64,000 bases of DNA from Hyphomicrobiales bacterium (GTDB lineage Bacteria > Pseudomonadota > Alphaproteobacteria > Rhizobiales > Rhizobiaceae). This document shows, one piece after another, positions 17,203 through 26,957 of this stretch (position 1 is the stretch's first letter; each line of letters starts with the position of its first letter). A program made the position numbers and the translations under genes. The notes beneath the pieces were generated by a model, which was not told the DNA's origin, did not search any database, and saw nothing but the letters and a program-made list of their open reading frames with translations. Where the stretch lies: the NCBI GenBank assembly GCA_900472485.1, contig UCII01000001.1:590105-654104 (forward strand), in the 5' to 3' direction.

Positions 17203-18693
17203 ATGATTGCAGCCAAAGACAATACTTTGAAAAGACAGGATGCCGGCTCGCAGGCAGTCGTTTCCGCCCGTGGCATCAAGGTGCATTTCGGTGCCGTGAA
17301 AGCGCTCGATGGAGCCGATCTGACGGTTCACGCCGGTGAGTGTATCGGACTCGTCGGCCACAATGGCGCCGGCAAGTCGACAATCGTCAACGTCATCAAT
17401 GGCGGTCTCAGCCCACACGAGGGCAGTGTCACCTATGACGGCGACAGCACTGGGCACGGCGTCAACGCAGCCCGCGCGCATGGCATACGCTGCGTCTTTC
17501 AGGAGTTGTCGCTCGCCCCCAATCTTACCGTTGTCGAGAACATGCGGGTCGTCCATCGCGGCCTTGCCGGCTGGAGCTGGCGGCGGCAGGCGGCGATAGC
17601 GGTTCGCGCCAAGCTCGATGAGATTTTCGCCGGCCACAGGATCGACGTCATGCGGACGGTTGGTGAACTCTCGATCGCCGAGCGGCAGATGGTAGAGATT
17701 GCGATCACCTTTTGTACCGTCGGCGAAAAGCCGAAGCTGGTCATTCTCGATGAACCTACCTCTTCGCTCGACGCAGGGCTAGCCGCGCAGTTGATGGCCT
17801 ATGTGCGCGGCTTCGTGCAGGCCGGCGGTGCGGTCATGCTGATCTCGCATATTCTTGGCGAGATCCTTTCGACCGCAAGCCGAATTCTGGTCATGAAGGA
17901 CGGCCGCGTCGTCGCCGATCGCATCGCTCAGGATTTCACCGTCCATAGCCTGGTCCAGGCAATGGGCAGTGTCGTAAAGGAGAAGGACCGCACGCGCAGG
18001 AGCGGGGAAGGTGTCGTGTCGTCTCCTCTACTTGCACTGCCGGCGCGAGGCGGCAAGGGTCTTGGCTTCAATGTCCGCAAGGGCGAGGTGATAGGACTTG
18101 CCGGGCTCGCCGGCCATGGCCAGACCGACATGCTGCTCGATCTCCATCGCTCGCTTTCGCATAACTGGCTGCCGGGCAGACAGGGGAATATCGCCTTCGT
18201 CGCCGGCGACCGAAGCCTGAACGGCACTTTTCCGCTGTGGAGCATCCTGAAAAACCTCAGCATTGCCTCGCTCGGCGATCTTTCAAGATTGTCCGTCGTC
18301 GACCGCGGCAGAGAGGATCGCCTTGGAACGGAATGGAAAGGTCGCATCGAAATCCGTACGCCGATGATGGCAAACGGCATTCTGTCCTTGTCCGGCGGCA
18401 ATCAGCAGAAGGTCCTGTTTGCCCGCGCCCTGGCGACGACCGCGCCGATCGTGCTGATGGACGATCCGATGCGCGGTGTCGATATCGGTACCAAGCAGGA
18501 GGTCTATCGCATCCTTAATGACGAAGCTTCGTCCGGCCGGACCTTCATCTGGTATTCGACCGAGATGGACGAGATCCGGCTCTGCGACCGCGCCTATGTT
18601 TTTCGTGACGGTGCCATCGTCGCGGAGCTGGTTGGAGAGGACATCACGGAGGAAAATGTGCTCGCGGCTTCCTTTGCCGGGGATGGCGCATGA
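17203..18693 (+). CDS. Sugar ABC importer, double ATPase (RbsA/MglA-like)
   Basis: Cytoplasmic ATPase of about 496 residues with two nucleotide-binding domains in one chain. The first is complete: Walker A GHNGAGKST, signature LSIAERQMVEIA, Walker B LVILDEPTSSLD. The second has a degenerate Walker A (LAGLAGHGQTDML), signature LSGGNQQKVLFARAL and Walker B IVLMDDPMRGVDIGTK, as usual for this family, and its N-terminal part is shorter than typical. The start is uncertain: 17203 (MIAAKDN) and 17179 are both possible and neither has a good ribosome site, fitting reduced translation behind the stem-loop. The stop overlaps the first permease start by ATGA. Confidence 0.9.
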   Translation: MIAAKDNTLKRQDAGSQAVVSARGIKVHFGAVKALDGADLTVHAGECIGLVGHNGAGKSTIVNVINGGLSPHEGSVTYDGDSTGHGVNAARAHGIRCVFQELSLAPNLTVVENMRVVHRGLAGWSWRRQAAIAVRAKLDEIFAGHRIDVMRTVGELSIAERQMVEIAITFCTVGEKPKLVILDEPTSSLDAGLAAQLMAYVRGFVQAGGAVMLISHILGEILSTASRILVMKDGRVVADRIAQDFTVHSLVQAMGSVVKEKDRTRRSGEGVVSSPLLALPARGGKGLGFNVRKGEVIGLAGLAGHGQTDMLLDLHRSLSHNWLPGRQGNIAFVAGDRSLNGTFPLWSILKNLSIASLGDLSRLSVVDRGREDRLGTEWKGRIEIRTPMMANGILSLSGGNQQKVLFARALATTAPIVLMDDPMRGVDIGTKQEVYRILNDEASSGRTFIWYSTEMDEIRLCDRAYVFRDGAIVAELVGEDITEENVLAASFAGDGA

Positions 18694-19634
18694 GCCGTCC
18701 ATCATCCGCTACCTTGCGCCTACTTATCCCGGCGCTATCGCTTGCCGTCCTGCTTGCCGCGGTCTTTTATCTGCAGCCGCGCGCCATGAGCTATATCGGC
18801 CTCAATCTGCTTTTCAATCTCGCCGTCCCGATTGCGCTCGCGACGATCGCGCAGATGATGATCATGTCGGTCAACGATCTCGACCTCTCGATGGGGAACT
18901 TCGTCAGCTTCGCTGCCTGCGTGGCGGCGACCTATATGCAATCCTCCCCACTCATCGGCATCCTCATTCTGGCGGCCGCAATTGCCGTTTATGCCGCGAT
19001 CGGTATCGTCATCTATATCAGGGATCTGCCATCGATCGTGGTGACGCTCGGCATGAGCTTCGTCTGGGGCGGCCTTGCGGTTCTGTTGTTGCCGGCACCG
19101 GGCGGCACTGCGCCTGATTGGGCGCGCTGGCTGATGACCTCGAAGCCGCCGCTTGTTCCCATGGCGATCATAGCCAGCATCGTCATCGCGGTGTTTTCCC
19201 ATCTGATTGTCATGCGCTCCTCCTTCGGGGTGCTGATCCGCGGTGTGGGCGGCAATCAGCGGTCGCTGCAGCGTGCCGGCTGGTCCGTCGTCAGCCTGCG
19301 TGCCGCGGCCTATGCGCTGGCGGGCTTCTTTGCCGTGTTGGCAGGCATTGCACTGGTCGGGCTGACCACTTCGGCGGATGCGAATATCGCGCTGCGTTAC
19401 ACATTGCTGTCGATCGCCGGCGTCATCCTCGGCGGCGGGGAGTTTACCGGCGGCCGCGTCTCGCCGGTGGGGGCCGTCATCGGTGCGCTGACATTGACCC
19501 TGGCGGGCTCCTTCCTGTCGTTTCTGCGAATATCGCCCGACTGGCAGATCGGCGCGCAGGGCGCAATCCTGATCATCGTCCTTGCCCTCAGGCTCTTGCT
19601 TAATCGTGTCGAAAAGCGGGAGAAACAATCATGA
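18690..19634 (+). CDS. Sugar ABC importer permease 1 (RbsC-like)
   Basis: Inner-membrane permease of 314 residues, BPD_transp_2 family, with about eight to ten hydrophobic spans. Family pattern: IGLNLLFNLAVPIALATIAQ, then MMIMSVNDLDLSMGNFVSFA (the conserved G/N-D-L-S segment), GLTTSADANIALRYTLLSIA, and ILGGGEFTGGRVSPVGAVIG. It overlaps both neighbours by four bases (ATGA) in a tightly coupled operon. The importer has two different permeases, so the channel is a heterodimer unlike the RbsC homodimer. Confidence 0.92.
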   Translation: MSRPSSATLRLLIPALSLAVLLAAVFYLQPRAMSYIGLNLLFNLAVPIALATIAQMMIMSVNDLDLSMGNFVSFAACVAATYMQSSPLIGILILAAAIAVYAAIGIVIYIRDLPSIVVTLGMSFVWGGLAVLLLPAPGGTAPDWARWLMTSKPPLVPMAIIASIVIAVFSHLIVMRSSFGVLIRGVGGNQRSLQRAGWSVVSLRAAAYALAGFFAVLAGIALVGLTTSADANIALRYTLLSIAGVILGGGEFTGGRVSPVGAVIGALTLTLAGSFLSFLRISPDWQIGAQGAILIIVLALRLLLNRVEKREKQS

Positions 19635-20581
19635 TCGCGCTAGCCGCGCTCGGCCGCAAACCCTGGATATGGTCCTTTGTCGCCGCAATCGCGGTGTGGA
19701 TCATCACCGTTCTCTTCACCGGCGGCGCCAGTTCCATCGGCCTGTCGCAGGCTGCACTCACCTTTGCGGCATTCTCTGTTATCGTCGGCATCGGGCAGAT
19801 GTTCGTCATCACGCTGGGGCCGGGCAATATCGATCTTTCCGTGCCGGCGACGATGACGCTTGCCGGCACGATCGCATTGAAACTAATGAATGTCGAAGAC
19901 AGCATGATCGTGCCCGGCCTCCTGGTGTCGATCGTCATTGGCCTTGCCATTGGTCTCGGCAATTATATCCTGATCAAACTCCTGCGCATTCCGCCGATCA
20001 TCGCAACACTCTCCATGAGCTTCATCATCCAATCGACCGCCATCTGGAGCAATCGCGGCCTGCGCATCAAGCCGCCCGAATACCTAGCCGAGTTCACGAC
20101 ATCGGGGATATTCGGCATCCCAAACGTCGCCATCGTTGCTCTACTGCTATCGGCGCTTGCTTGGATTCTCCTGGAAAAGACCATCTATGGACGCTGGATC
20201 TCGGCGATTGGCCAGAGCATGTTCGCAGCGCGCATGGCCGGCATTCCGGTCGATGGAACGCGGCTTGCGACCTATGTGCTCTGTGCCATCCTCGCCTCGA
20301 TCTGCGGCTATCTGCTGGCGAGCTTCTCCGGCGGAGCGGCCCTCAACATGGGTGCTGAATATCTGTTGATGTCGATTGCCGTCGTCATCATCGGTGGGAC
20401 GGCTGTTGCCGGCGGCGACTCGAACGTACCGGGCATCTGGGGCGCCTCGCTGTTCATGTTTCTCGTCGTCTCGATGCTCAACACCTATGGCTTCGGCGCA
20501 GGCCCAAGGCTTGTTCTGACCGGCCTGATCATTATTGCCGTCATTCTTGTTGCCGGCGGTCGTCCCGCTGGCGGGCGCTGA
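19631..20581 (+). CDS. Sugar ABC importer permease 2 (RbsC-like)
   Basis: Second inner-membrane permease, 316 residues, same family as the preceding gene. Visible landmarks: FSVIVGIGQMFVITLGPGNI, DLSVPATMTLAGTIALKLMN, LLRIPPIIATLSMSFIIQST, SGGAALNMGAEYLLMSIAVV and VIIGGTAVAGGDSNVPG. It starts within the stop of permease 1 (ATGA) and is followed after 33 bp by the lactonase gene. Presumed partner of permease 1 in a heterodimeric channel. Confidence 0.92.
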   Translation: MIALAALGRKPWIWSFVAAIAVWIITVLFTGGASSIGLSQAALTFAAFSVIVGIGQMFVITLGPGNIDLSVPATMTLAGTIALKLMNVEDSMIVPGLLVSIVIGLAIGLGNYILIKLLRIPPIIATLSMSFIIQSTAIWSNRGLRIKPPEYLAEFTTSGIFGIPNVAIVALLLSALAWILLEKTIYGRWISAIGQSMFAARMAGIPVDGTRLATYVLCAILASICGYLLASFSGGAALNMGAEYLLMSIAVVIIGGTAVAGGDSNVPGIWGASLFMFLVVSMLNTYGFGAGPRLVLTGLIIIAVILVAGGRPAGGR

Positions 20582-20614
20582 ACTCTCTCCCAAAAGACCC
20601 CTAGGAAAACTGCG

Positions 20615-21535
20615 ATGCCCAACGACGCTCCTTCCATTTACGAAATCTACGACACGCGCTTCCGCAATCTGATCGTCCCGAGCGCCGGCCTGGAGGAGCT
20701 TTACTCGGATTGCCGTTGGGCGGAGGGGCCAGTCTGGTTTGCCGATGCCGGATGCCTGATCTGGAGCGACATTCCCAACGAGCGCATGCTGCGCTGGGTG
20801 CCTGGGGGCAATGTCTCGGTCTTCCGCGGGCCCTCGAATTTCGCCAATGGCAACACGCGCGACCGTCAGGGGCGGTTGATATCCTGCGAACATGGCGGTC
20901 GCCGTGTGACGCGCACGGAGATCGACGGAACCATCACTGTTCTCGCCGACAGTTATAAGGGCAAGCGCCTGAACTCACCCAACGACGTGATCGTCCGCTC
21001 GGACGGAACGATCTGGTTTACCGATCCGACTTACGGCATTCTCTCGAATTACGAGGGTTACAAGGCGGAGCCGGAGCAGCCGACCCGCAACGTCTACCGC
21101 CTCGATCCGTCGACGGGGGCGTTGGACGTAGTGGCGGATGATTTCCGTCAGCCGAACGGCTTGGCCTTCTCACCGGACGAGACGAAACTCTATGTCGCCG
21201 ACTCCGCCGCAAGCCACGACATCAGCGCCCCCCGCCACATTCGTGTCTTCGATGTCGTAGACGGCAAGAAACTCGCAAACGATCAAGTCTTCTGCAACAT
21301 CGACACCGGCATTCCGGACGGCTTCCGTGCCGACATCGACGGCAACATATGGACAAGCGCCGGCGACGGTGTTCATTGTTTTGCGGCCGATGGAGCTTTG
21401 ATCGGCAAGATCAAGATACCGCAGACGGTTGCTAATCTTACATTTGGTGGTCCGAAGCGGAACCAGCTTTTTGTTGCGGCAACGCGGTCGCTTTATCGTG
21501 TCTTTACTACTGCAACTGGAGCGCAGATGCCTTGA
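20615..21535 (+). CDS. SMP-30/gluconolactonase-family sugar lactonase
   Basis: Six-bladed beta-propeller hydrolase of 306 residues, opening a sugar lactone to its aldonate. The metal ligands expected for the family are present: glutamate in CRWAEGPVWF (about residue 38), asparagine in RLNSPNDVIV, and asparagine/aspartate in RQPNGLAFSPDE and TGIPDGFRADIDGNIW. No clear signal peptide, so probably cytoplasmic. Last gene of the sugar ABC operon. Together with the altronate-type dehydratase upstream it suggests uptake of a sugar, oxidation to a lactone elsewhere, hydrolysis here and dehydration to a 2-keto-3-deoxy acid; the sugar is not identified. Confidence 0.9.
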   Translation: MPNDAPSIYEIYDTRFRNLIVPSAGLEELYSDCRWAEGPVWFADAGCLIWSDIPNERMLRWVPGGNVSVFRGPSNFANGNTRDRQGRLISCEHGGRRVTRTEIDGTITVLADSYKGKRLNSPNDVIVRSDGTIWFTDPTYGILSNYEGYKAEPEQPTRNVYRLDPSTGALDVVADDFRQPNGLAFSPDETKLYVADSAASHDISAPRHIRVFDVVDGKKLANDQVFCNIDTGIPDGFRADIDGNIWTSAGDGVHCFAADGALIGKIKIPQTVANLTFGGPKRNQLFVAATRSLYRVFTTATGAQMP

Positions 21536-22118
21536 ATGGCTGGAGTGTTGCAGATAAGGCGGCGTTGATTGATGGGTCTTGCTCCGATGTTGACATCTTA
21601 AGACTCGCATCTGCCTAACTGACCCATATGTACAAGTGGCATCGTCCACATGGCAGTCTAAGATTAAAAACTCCAATCAGCCGCCTCGCTCTGAGCCGAG
21701 ACGACTTCTTGAGGCGCGGAGCTCGTCGGCATGAGCGTGCGCCAGCTTACGGAGATCAGGCTTATTTGTAAGCCGATATGGAAAGACGTGAAACTCGTGC
21801 CTTGTGTTACGCCGAGGCCTTGCGCAGGGCGGAGGACTATTGTCACTGTTTGATGCTGCATAATGGATTGAGGGCAAGCAAAGACGTCCAGGGAACTGGC
21901 TCTCTCAGCGCATAATCAACGGTTCTTGACCATGTGGCGGGGGTGGCTTTAAATGCCTGGCTTGGGAGGAAAGCGGTTGCTACTATTGGATACTAGCGGC
22001 GCGTCTTGCCAACAGATCGCGCAGCTTAAGGTTCCGCTCGACTGTTTGCTTGCGCATATTCTGAAGCTTGAGCGGTTCTATAAAAATAATTGATGATGAG
22101 CTGATTCCAGCCAAGCAG
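21536..22118. other. Non-coding or decayed stretch
   Basis: About 580 bases with no confident gene. One 46-codon frame at 21953-22093 (starts MPGLGGKR, overlaps the start region of the next gene) has no ribosome site before its ATG, though GGGAGGA lies inside it before a TTG. I do not recognise it. Base composition changes from GC-rich to AT-richer across this gap, marking the edge of the fusion gene that follows. Confidence 0.4.
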
Positions 22119-24344
22119 ATGGATAAAAGTATGTGGGCCTCTAAAACAGACTATGCGAAACTTTACTCGCCTGAGTACTTCGGAAAGTCGTCTGGGAGTG
22201 CCAGCTACAATGGCAGCGATTTTGAACGCGTTTTTTTCAATCTCTGCAAGGCCAATAATATTGATTCATTGGTCGATGTTGGCTCTGGAAGTGGAAAGCT
22301 TAAGCAGTCGGCCGTATCGGCGGGGATGACGGTCTTCTCATGCGATTTTGACCCCGTAGATAAAGATGCTTTTCATTTTGATCTTTCGCTTGAAGATGCA
22401 GATGCCGCAGCCACATTATATAATCAAATAGGTGATCGGGTCGGATCTGCAGAGTATATTACGACATGTCTCGACGTTTTAGAGCATATTGATATTGAGG
22501 ATGTCAGTAATGCTCTCTGGAACCTGCACACGATAATAAGAAATCTCGCTGCCGTATCCGTGTCCACGCGTCCAAGCAGCCGTGGAAATAAGTATCATTC
22601 TACTGTTCTGCCTCTAACAACGTGGAAATACCTGTTTGAGCTTTCCGGGTTCGAGATTGTCGATCCGCATTTTTGTTCCGAAGGTCGCAGAATTCTACCG
22701 CTCACTAGCAATGATCCGCTGCTAGGACTTGTCTCTCATTGGGCCCAGGCTGATATTTTCAAGGATCGACTTGATGGAGAGCCGACCTATCTTCTTTTGC
22801 GGAAAGTAGAGCGACCAACCGACAAAGAAAGCTGCTTGATAAAAATAGACGCAGTGCTCGATATTGCCTATAGAACGGAAAAGCGACTTGCTTTTCATGA
22901 GCGACGTTTACAAGCTATTGCTTTAAATATCGGTCATTTCCAGGATTTTCTGATTCTTCGGCCTCTGCTAGACATTATTCCAAGGGGGCAGTGCTCCGCC
23001 CTAATTCGGCGCGACGCGCTTAATTCCGACGAAATGTCAATGATCGTGGGATACTTCGAGCGCAACGGGATTCGGGTAATAATCTATCGGACAGTTGCCG
23101 AGATCGATTGGCGATTACTGTCGGTCCGCACACTTGTTTCCGGCTCCGAATCATCGGCGGCAGTCAGCCACGCATTGAACGCGCAGGTTGTCGAGGCCGC
23201 AAAGTTGTGGGGCATTAACACGGTGTTGCTACAGCATGGGATATGGATTGAACCCATGCAAGATCGCGAAATCAATTTTGCCTCTGAGACTATTTTAACG
23301 TGGGGAGAGGAACATGAGCGGTTTTTTAGGAGCGGCAAGCATTCTGTAGCCGGGATTTCCAGACCTTATAGCCCGCTGAACGGTGGTCGCTTTCAAGCGG
23401 CAGGCTCGCCGAAATTTCATGATTCATTGCTACAAACGAACTCGGATGTCCTTCGATGGCGCTTGGGTGTCGATATATCCCGATACAACGAACATGTTCT
23501 TATTGGCACAAACTTGAGATGGCATCAGCATCAGGATGAGAGGTCGCATATTTTAGAGGGTATACGCCGGATGATTCAAAGCAATCCGGAAAAGTTATTC
23601 ATTGTAAAACCTCATCCGTCTGAACGGCATTCTGAATATGCTCAATTGAGAGCAGATAACACACTTATACTGGATGACATTCTACTGGGATGTATTGATT
23701 TGTCCGTGTCGAGGTTGTTGGGCGGAATTACAACAGTTGTGTCTTCCCTTTCGACCTTGTTGCTTGACGGGGCCATATTGGGTCGCCGTTGTATCCAGTA
23801 CGATACCGGAAACAGGCTTCACTATGAATTATGCAGGCCTATATCCGTTACCGATCTGCATCTTGCGATAAAGAACCCTCTCGCAGCCTCGTTGAGCAGC
23901 GAGGATTTTGCATCATACTATAATGACGCGGGAAACGATCATTTTTACGAAGTATTTGCCGAAGTTGCTGGCGATCAATCGGTGCAGAGTAATTCTGCAG
24001 CACGTTATAGTGATCTCAAATCTGTCGAGGATGCTTGGATATCGCTCCAAAATTCTGAGGATAGAGGAAAAACGCTAGGGCAGCGGGCTGAAGCGCTGAA
24101 ACAAGAAAAAGAGGGCCTGTCGGCGCAGATCGAAACGTTGAAGCAAGAAAGAGACAGTTTGTCAGTGCGGGTCGAAGCTCTTGAGGATGAGCGGCGCCAA
24201 CTTATCGTCCGATCCGAAGAGGAAGGCGCTCGACTTTATAAAGAGGTTGACAGGCTCTCGTCTGCTTTGGATGAGATTAATACTTCTAGGAGTTGGAAAA
24301 TTACTGCGCCCTATCGCTGGATTGGTCGTCGCTTGCGGACGTGA
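22119..24344 (+). CDS. Methyltransferase-glycosyltransferase fusion with C-terminal coiled coil
   Basis: About 741 residues in three parts. Residues about 45-190 are a class I SAM methyltransferase (SLVDVGSGSGKLKQSA, then TTCLDVLEHIDIEDV). Residues about 290-600 resemble capsule/teichoic-acid-type glycosyltransferases (TVLLQHGIWIEP; FIVKPHPSERHSEY; TTVVSSLSTLLLDGAILG). Residues about 650-741 form a coiled coil containing three consecutive 14-residue units and end in SRSWKITAPYRWIGRRLR, a tail shared by many surface-polysaccharide glycosyltransferases. The protein probably caps or modifies a cell-surface glycan. Start uncertain: ATG 22119 is used; the frame is open to a TTG at 22068. Codon use is AT-richer than in neighbours, suggesting transfer. 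It stands alone beside the cellulose operon. Confidence 0.7.
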   Translation: MDKSMWASKTDYAKLYSPEYFGKSSGSASYNGSDFERVFFNLCKANNIDSLVDVGSGSGKLKQSAVSAGMTVFSCDFDPVDKDAFHFDLSLEDADAAATLYNQIGDRVGSAEYITTCLDVLEHIDIEDVSNALWNLHTIIRNLAAVSVSTRPSSRGNKYHSTVLPLTTWKYLFELSGFEIVDPHFCSEGRRILPLTSNDPLLGLVSHWAQADIFKDRLDGEPTYLLLRKVERPTDKESCLIKIDAVLDIAYRTEKRLAFHERRLQAIALNIGHFQDFLILRPLLDIIPRGQCSALIRRDALNSDEMSMIVGYFERNGIRVIIYRTVAEIDWRLLSVRTLVSGSESSAAVSHALNAQVVEAAKLWGINTVLLQHGIWIEPMQDREINFASETILTWGEEHERFFRSGKHSVAGISRPYSPLNGGRFQAAGSPKFHDSLLQTNSDVLRWRLGVDISRYNEHVLIGTNLRWHQHQDERSHILEGIRRMIQSNPEKLFIVKPHPSERHSEYAQLRADNTLILDDILLGCIDLSVSRLLGGITTVVSSLSTLLLDGAILGRRCIQYDTGNRLHYELCRPISVTDLHLAIKNPLAASLSSEDFASYYNDAGNDHFYEVFAEVAGDQSVQSNSAARYSDLKSVEDAWISLQNSEDRGKTLGQRAEALKQEKEGLSAQIETLKQERDSLSVRVEALEDERRQLIVRSEEEGARLYKEVDRLSSALDEINTSRSWKITAPYRWIGRRLRT
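24090..24215 (+). repeat. Three 42-bp in-frame repeats coding for a coiled coil
   Basis: Units 24090-24131, 24132-24173 and 24174-24215 encode EALKQEKEGLSAQI, ETLKQERDSLSVRV and EALEDERRQLIVRS, a 14-residue (two-heptad) pattern. Repeat number could vary between strains by slippage or recombination. Confidence 0.75.
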
Positions 24345-24408
24345 TTTAGCCCCAGCGGCAGCAGTTGAGGCGACGGCGGGCGCAAGCAGTGCTTGGGAGG
24401 GACAAATA

Positions 24409-24516
24409 ATGTCTCTGCTACCGATAGAGCATTTTCAGAAATACTATCGCATCTCCCTTGGCCTCATCTGGCATATTTTAATGCCGTTGCGAGCATCCTT
24501 GCTGCAAGATGCGTGA
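24409..24516 (+). CDS. Small 35-residue hypothetical ORF
   Basis: Frame starting MSLLPIEHFQKYY and ending SLLQDA. GGGAGGG (24395-24401) lies seven bases before the ATG, which is the main support. The middle (ISLGLIWHILMPL) is weakly hydrophobic. It sits 64 bp after the fusion gene and ends just before the convergent TPR gene. It may be a peptide, or the start of a gene cut off by rearrangement. Not recognised. Confidence 0.3.
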   Translation: MSLLPIEHFQKYYRISLGLIWHILMPLRASLLQDA

Positions 24517-24536
24517 CGGCTTTGCTCGCTGGTACC

Positions 24537-26957
24537 TCAATACTCCCCCCGCGGCGGATGTAGCGTAAGCTGGAGGTCGCGCAAGCCACGGCTGCCGTCG
24601 CGGCTGCCTGTTGCGGCGACGGCGGTGAAGATGCGTTCGGCATCGTCGTACATTTTCAGATTGAGGTAGCAGTATCCGCGCAGCACCATCAGATCGGCGC
24701 GTTCCTGCTGCAACTGTGCGCGCTGGTCGAGATAGAGCAATGTCTCGTGATAGCGCTTGCCCTCGAAGGCCGAGAGTGCGCGATCGGCCAGTATGGCAAC
24801 CTGCAATTCAGCGGCGCGCTGGTGGTTCATCGGCGCCTTGGTCGCAGCGACGGCGGCATTATTGGCAAGGCCGGCCCGCAGATATGCGAGGCTCTGTCCG
24901 TAGGCTGCTTCTTCGCGCGATTTTGGATCCGTGTTGCTTAAGGCGACATCAAAGGCTTCCACTGCTTCCATCGGTCGATTGAGGTTCATCAGGCACCAGC
25001 CGCGGGAAAGAGCATTGGCAGGCGTCAGCAGCTGCGCATTGACGGTGGTATTGCATCCCGCCGCCTGCCGTGTCGAGCGGGTAGCCACCCGGGCACGCGT
25101 ATCCGGCTCGGCATAATTCGGGGAAGGAGCACGGCGGGCAGGGGTTATCTGTTGCACCGAGATCTGCCCGTTGACGTAAGGCTGCGTTACAGGAGACTGG
25201 GGTGCGACCTGAGAGGCCATCGGCTGCACATTCTGCGGCCCACCTTGCTGTATCGTCGTTTGCGGTAAGGTTTGGGGGGCAGGTTGCAGTGCCTGATTGG
25301 GAGACGGCAGCGGTTCTGACGTCGGCGTGCGCGGCGCCGGCTCGCCGAGCACGGCGATCCGCTGGGAGCGACCGGCCCACAGTCTCTGGACTTCGGTGAC
25401 GCCCACACGATCGTTCAACTGGTTGCGCGTAATGGCAAGGCCGTAGGCGGAAGGCTCGTCGTCGGGTTTCCAGCGCAAAGCCGTCTCGAACCAGCGTGCT
25501 GCGGCCTGCGGCTGGTTCATCGAGCGCGCAAACCACCCGAACTGCTGGGCTGTCGGGACATATTTCTGCTTCACGACTTCCGCGGCGATGCGGCCGAGAA
25601 CATCTTCACCGAGATTGGCCGGCGGCTGCAGCGCCATGAGATTGGCGGTCGCCGCAAGGTAGGTCGCCATCGCGTCTTTGGATTCGTTGCGCCATTTATA
25701 CATGGCGTCTTCGGCTTCCTGCGGTTTGCGGTCGGCAATCAGCACCAGGGCTAGCCCCTGCGAGATCGTCGCCGAATCTTCCTTCTCATGCGCGGCTTTG
25801 AACCATTGCTCGGCGTCAGGATAATCGCTGCGGCGCAGATAGTACCAACCGAGGAGCGCATCATCGGATGCAAGTCCCTGGCTGCGGGCGACACGCTCCA
25901 CCTGAGACAGATAGTCTTGCGATACAGTCAGCTTGGGATCGTCATTGCCCTGCGCGACGAAACGGCGAGCCAGATCGGTCCTGATACTATCGAATTCCCG
26001 CCCGCCATTGCCGTCTGGTTTTTCCAGAGACAATAGATTCTGCATTGGCTGATAAGGCAGCAGAGCCGCCGCCTTCTGAATGGTCGCAAGTCTCTCCTGC
26101 GGATTGGTGCAGGTCTTCAGAATATATTTGTAGGCATCCTCGCCGCGGGCTGCACGATCGGTGCGGATGAAAGCTTCGGCGACACGCCAGAGAATGTCGA
26201 TATCACTGCAGGTCAGCAGGCTCGGCGTTCTGGCGCCGATGTCGATCACAGTCTGATATTGCTTCAGATCGGATGCGTTGACGAGCCGCGTGCGTGCCTC
26301 CGCGATATCGAGACGCTCCAGCAGATCGGCGGGCGGCTGCCAGCCGGATTCGGTTGTCTGGCGGTCGGCAATGGCCTTGCGCACCTCGGCATAGCGGCCC
26401 TCCGAATAGAGCTGCCACATGGCTTCGAGCTGCTTGTCGCTGTTTTGCGGGATGGCCAGCGGATCGGCAGGCGGCGTCCAGTTCGGATAGAGCGTCTGCA
26501 GCCGGGAGATTTCTGCCTGGAGCCGCGCCTTGTCGCCACGGCTTGCAAAATAGCGCAACGCGCTTTCGTCGACCTTCGGCTGGTTATCCGCAGCTTGTGC
26601 CGAGTTGGCCTGCTGGGGCATTGGCGGTTGCGTTGATTGCGGCTGCGCCTGCTGTGGAGTGGCCTGGGCGATCGAATCCGCAGCAGTCGTATTTGCCGAC
26701 TTCGAGGGAGTGTCGGAGAGAACAGCCGACGGTGCAGCCGCCTGTATATGGTCGGCAAGCGTCTGCAAGTCGACGGGCTGTCCGGAGCTGCCGCCGGCCG
26801 AGCTGCTATCGGCGGCAAGCATCGTCTGCGGTTCAAGGCGTGCCGACTTGGCCAGCTTGATCTTATCTTCCGGCGAATCGTGATCCTTCGTCGCGAGCGT
26901 AAAACCCGCTACGGCGACGGCCATGAAAGCCATGATCAAGGTGGACTTTATAAACAC
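24537..26957 (-). CDS. Cellulose-operon TPR protein
   Basis: Large tetratricopeptide protein of about 806 residues, last gene of the cellulose operon. N-terminal membrane anchor or signal (FIKSTLIMAFMAVAVAGFTL), a long Gln/Pro/Ala-rich linker (about residues 60-135), then degenerate TPR helices in two blocks (about 160-560 and 690-800) separated by another Pro/Gln-rich segment. TPR-like pairs: DALLGWYYLRRSDYPDAEQW, QAAARWFETALRWKPDDEPS, ALSRGWCLMNLNRPMEAVEA. It takes the place BcsC holds in enterobacteria but shows no C-terminal beta-barrel, so export across the outer membrane must use something else or another gene. The GTG at 26957 overlaps bcsZ by 10 bp; ATG 26933 is an alternative. Confidence 0.75.
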   Translation of the reverse strand: MFIKSTLIMAFMAVAVAGFTLATKDHDSPEDKIKLAKSARLEPQTMLAADSSSAGGSSGQPVDLQTLADHIQAAAPSAVLSDTPSKSANTTAADSIAQATPQQAQPQSTQPPMPQQANSAQAADNQPKVDESALRYFASRGDKARLQAEISRLQTLYPNWTPPADPLAIPQNSDKQLEAMWQLYSEGRYAEVRKAIADRQTTESGWQPPADLLERLDIAEARTRLVNASDLKQYQTVIDIGARTPSLLTCSDIDILWRVAEAFIRTDRAARGEDAYKYILKTCTNPQERLATIQKAAALLPYQPMQNLLSLEKPDGNGGREFDSIRTDLARRFVAQGNDDPKLTVSQDYLSQVERVARSQGLASDDALLGWYYLRRSDYPDAEQWFKAAHEKEDSATISQGLALVLIADRKPQEAEDAMYKWRNESKDAMATYLAATANLMALQPPANLGEDVLGRIAAEVVKQKYVPTAQQFGWFARSMNQPQAAARWFETALRWKPDDEPSAYGLAITRNQLNDRVGVTEVQRLWAGRSQRIAVLGEPAPRTPTSEPLPSPNQALQPAPQTLPQTTIQQGGPQNVQPMASQVAPQSPVTQPYVNGQISVQQITPARRAPSPNYAEPDTRARVATRSTRQAAGCNTTVNAQLLTPANALSRGWCLMNLNRPMEAVEAFDVALSNTDPKSREEAAYGQSLAYLRAGLANNAAVAATKAPMNHQRAAELQVAILADRALSAFEGKRYHETLLYLDQRAQLQQERADLMVLRGYCYLNLKMYDDAERIFTAVAATGSRDGSRGLRDLQLTLHPPRGEY

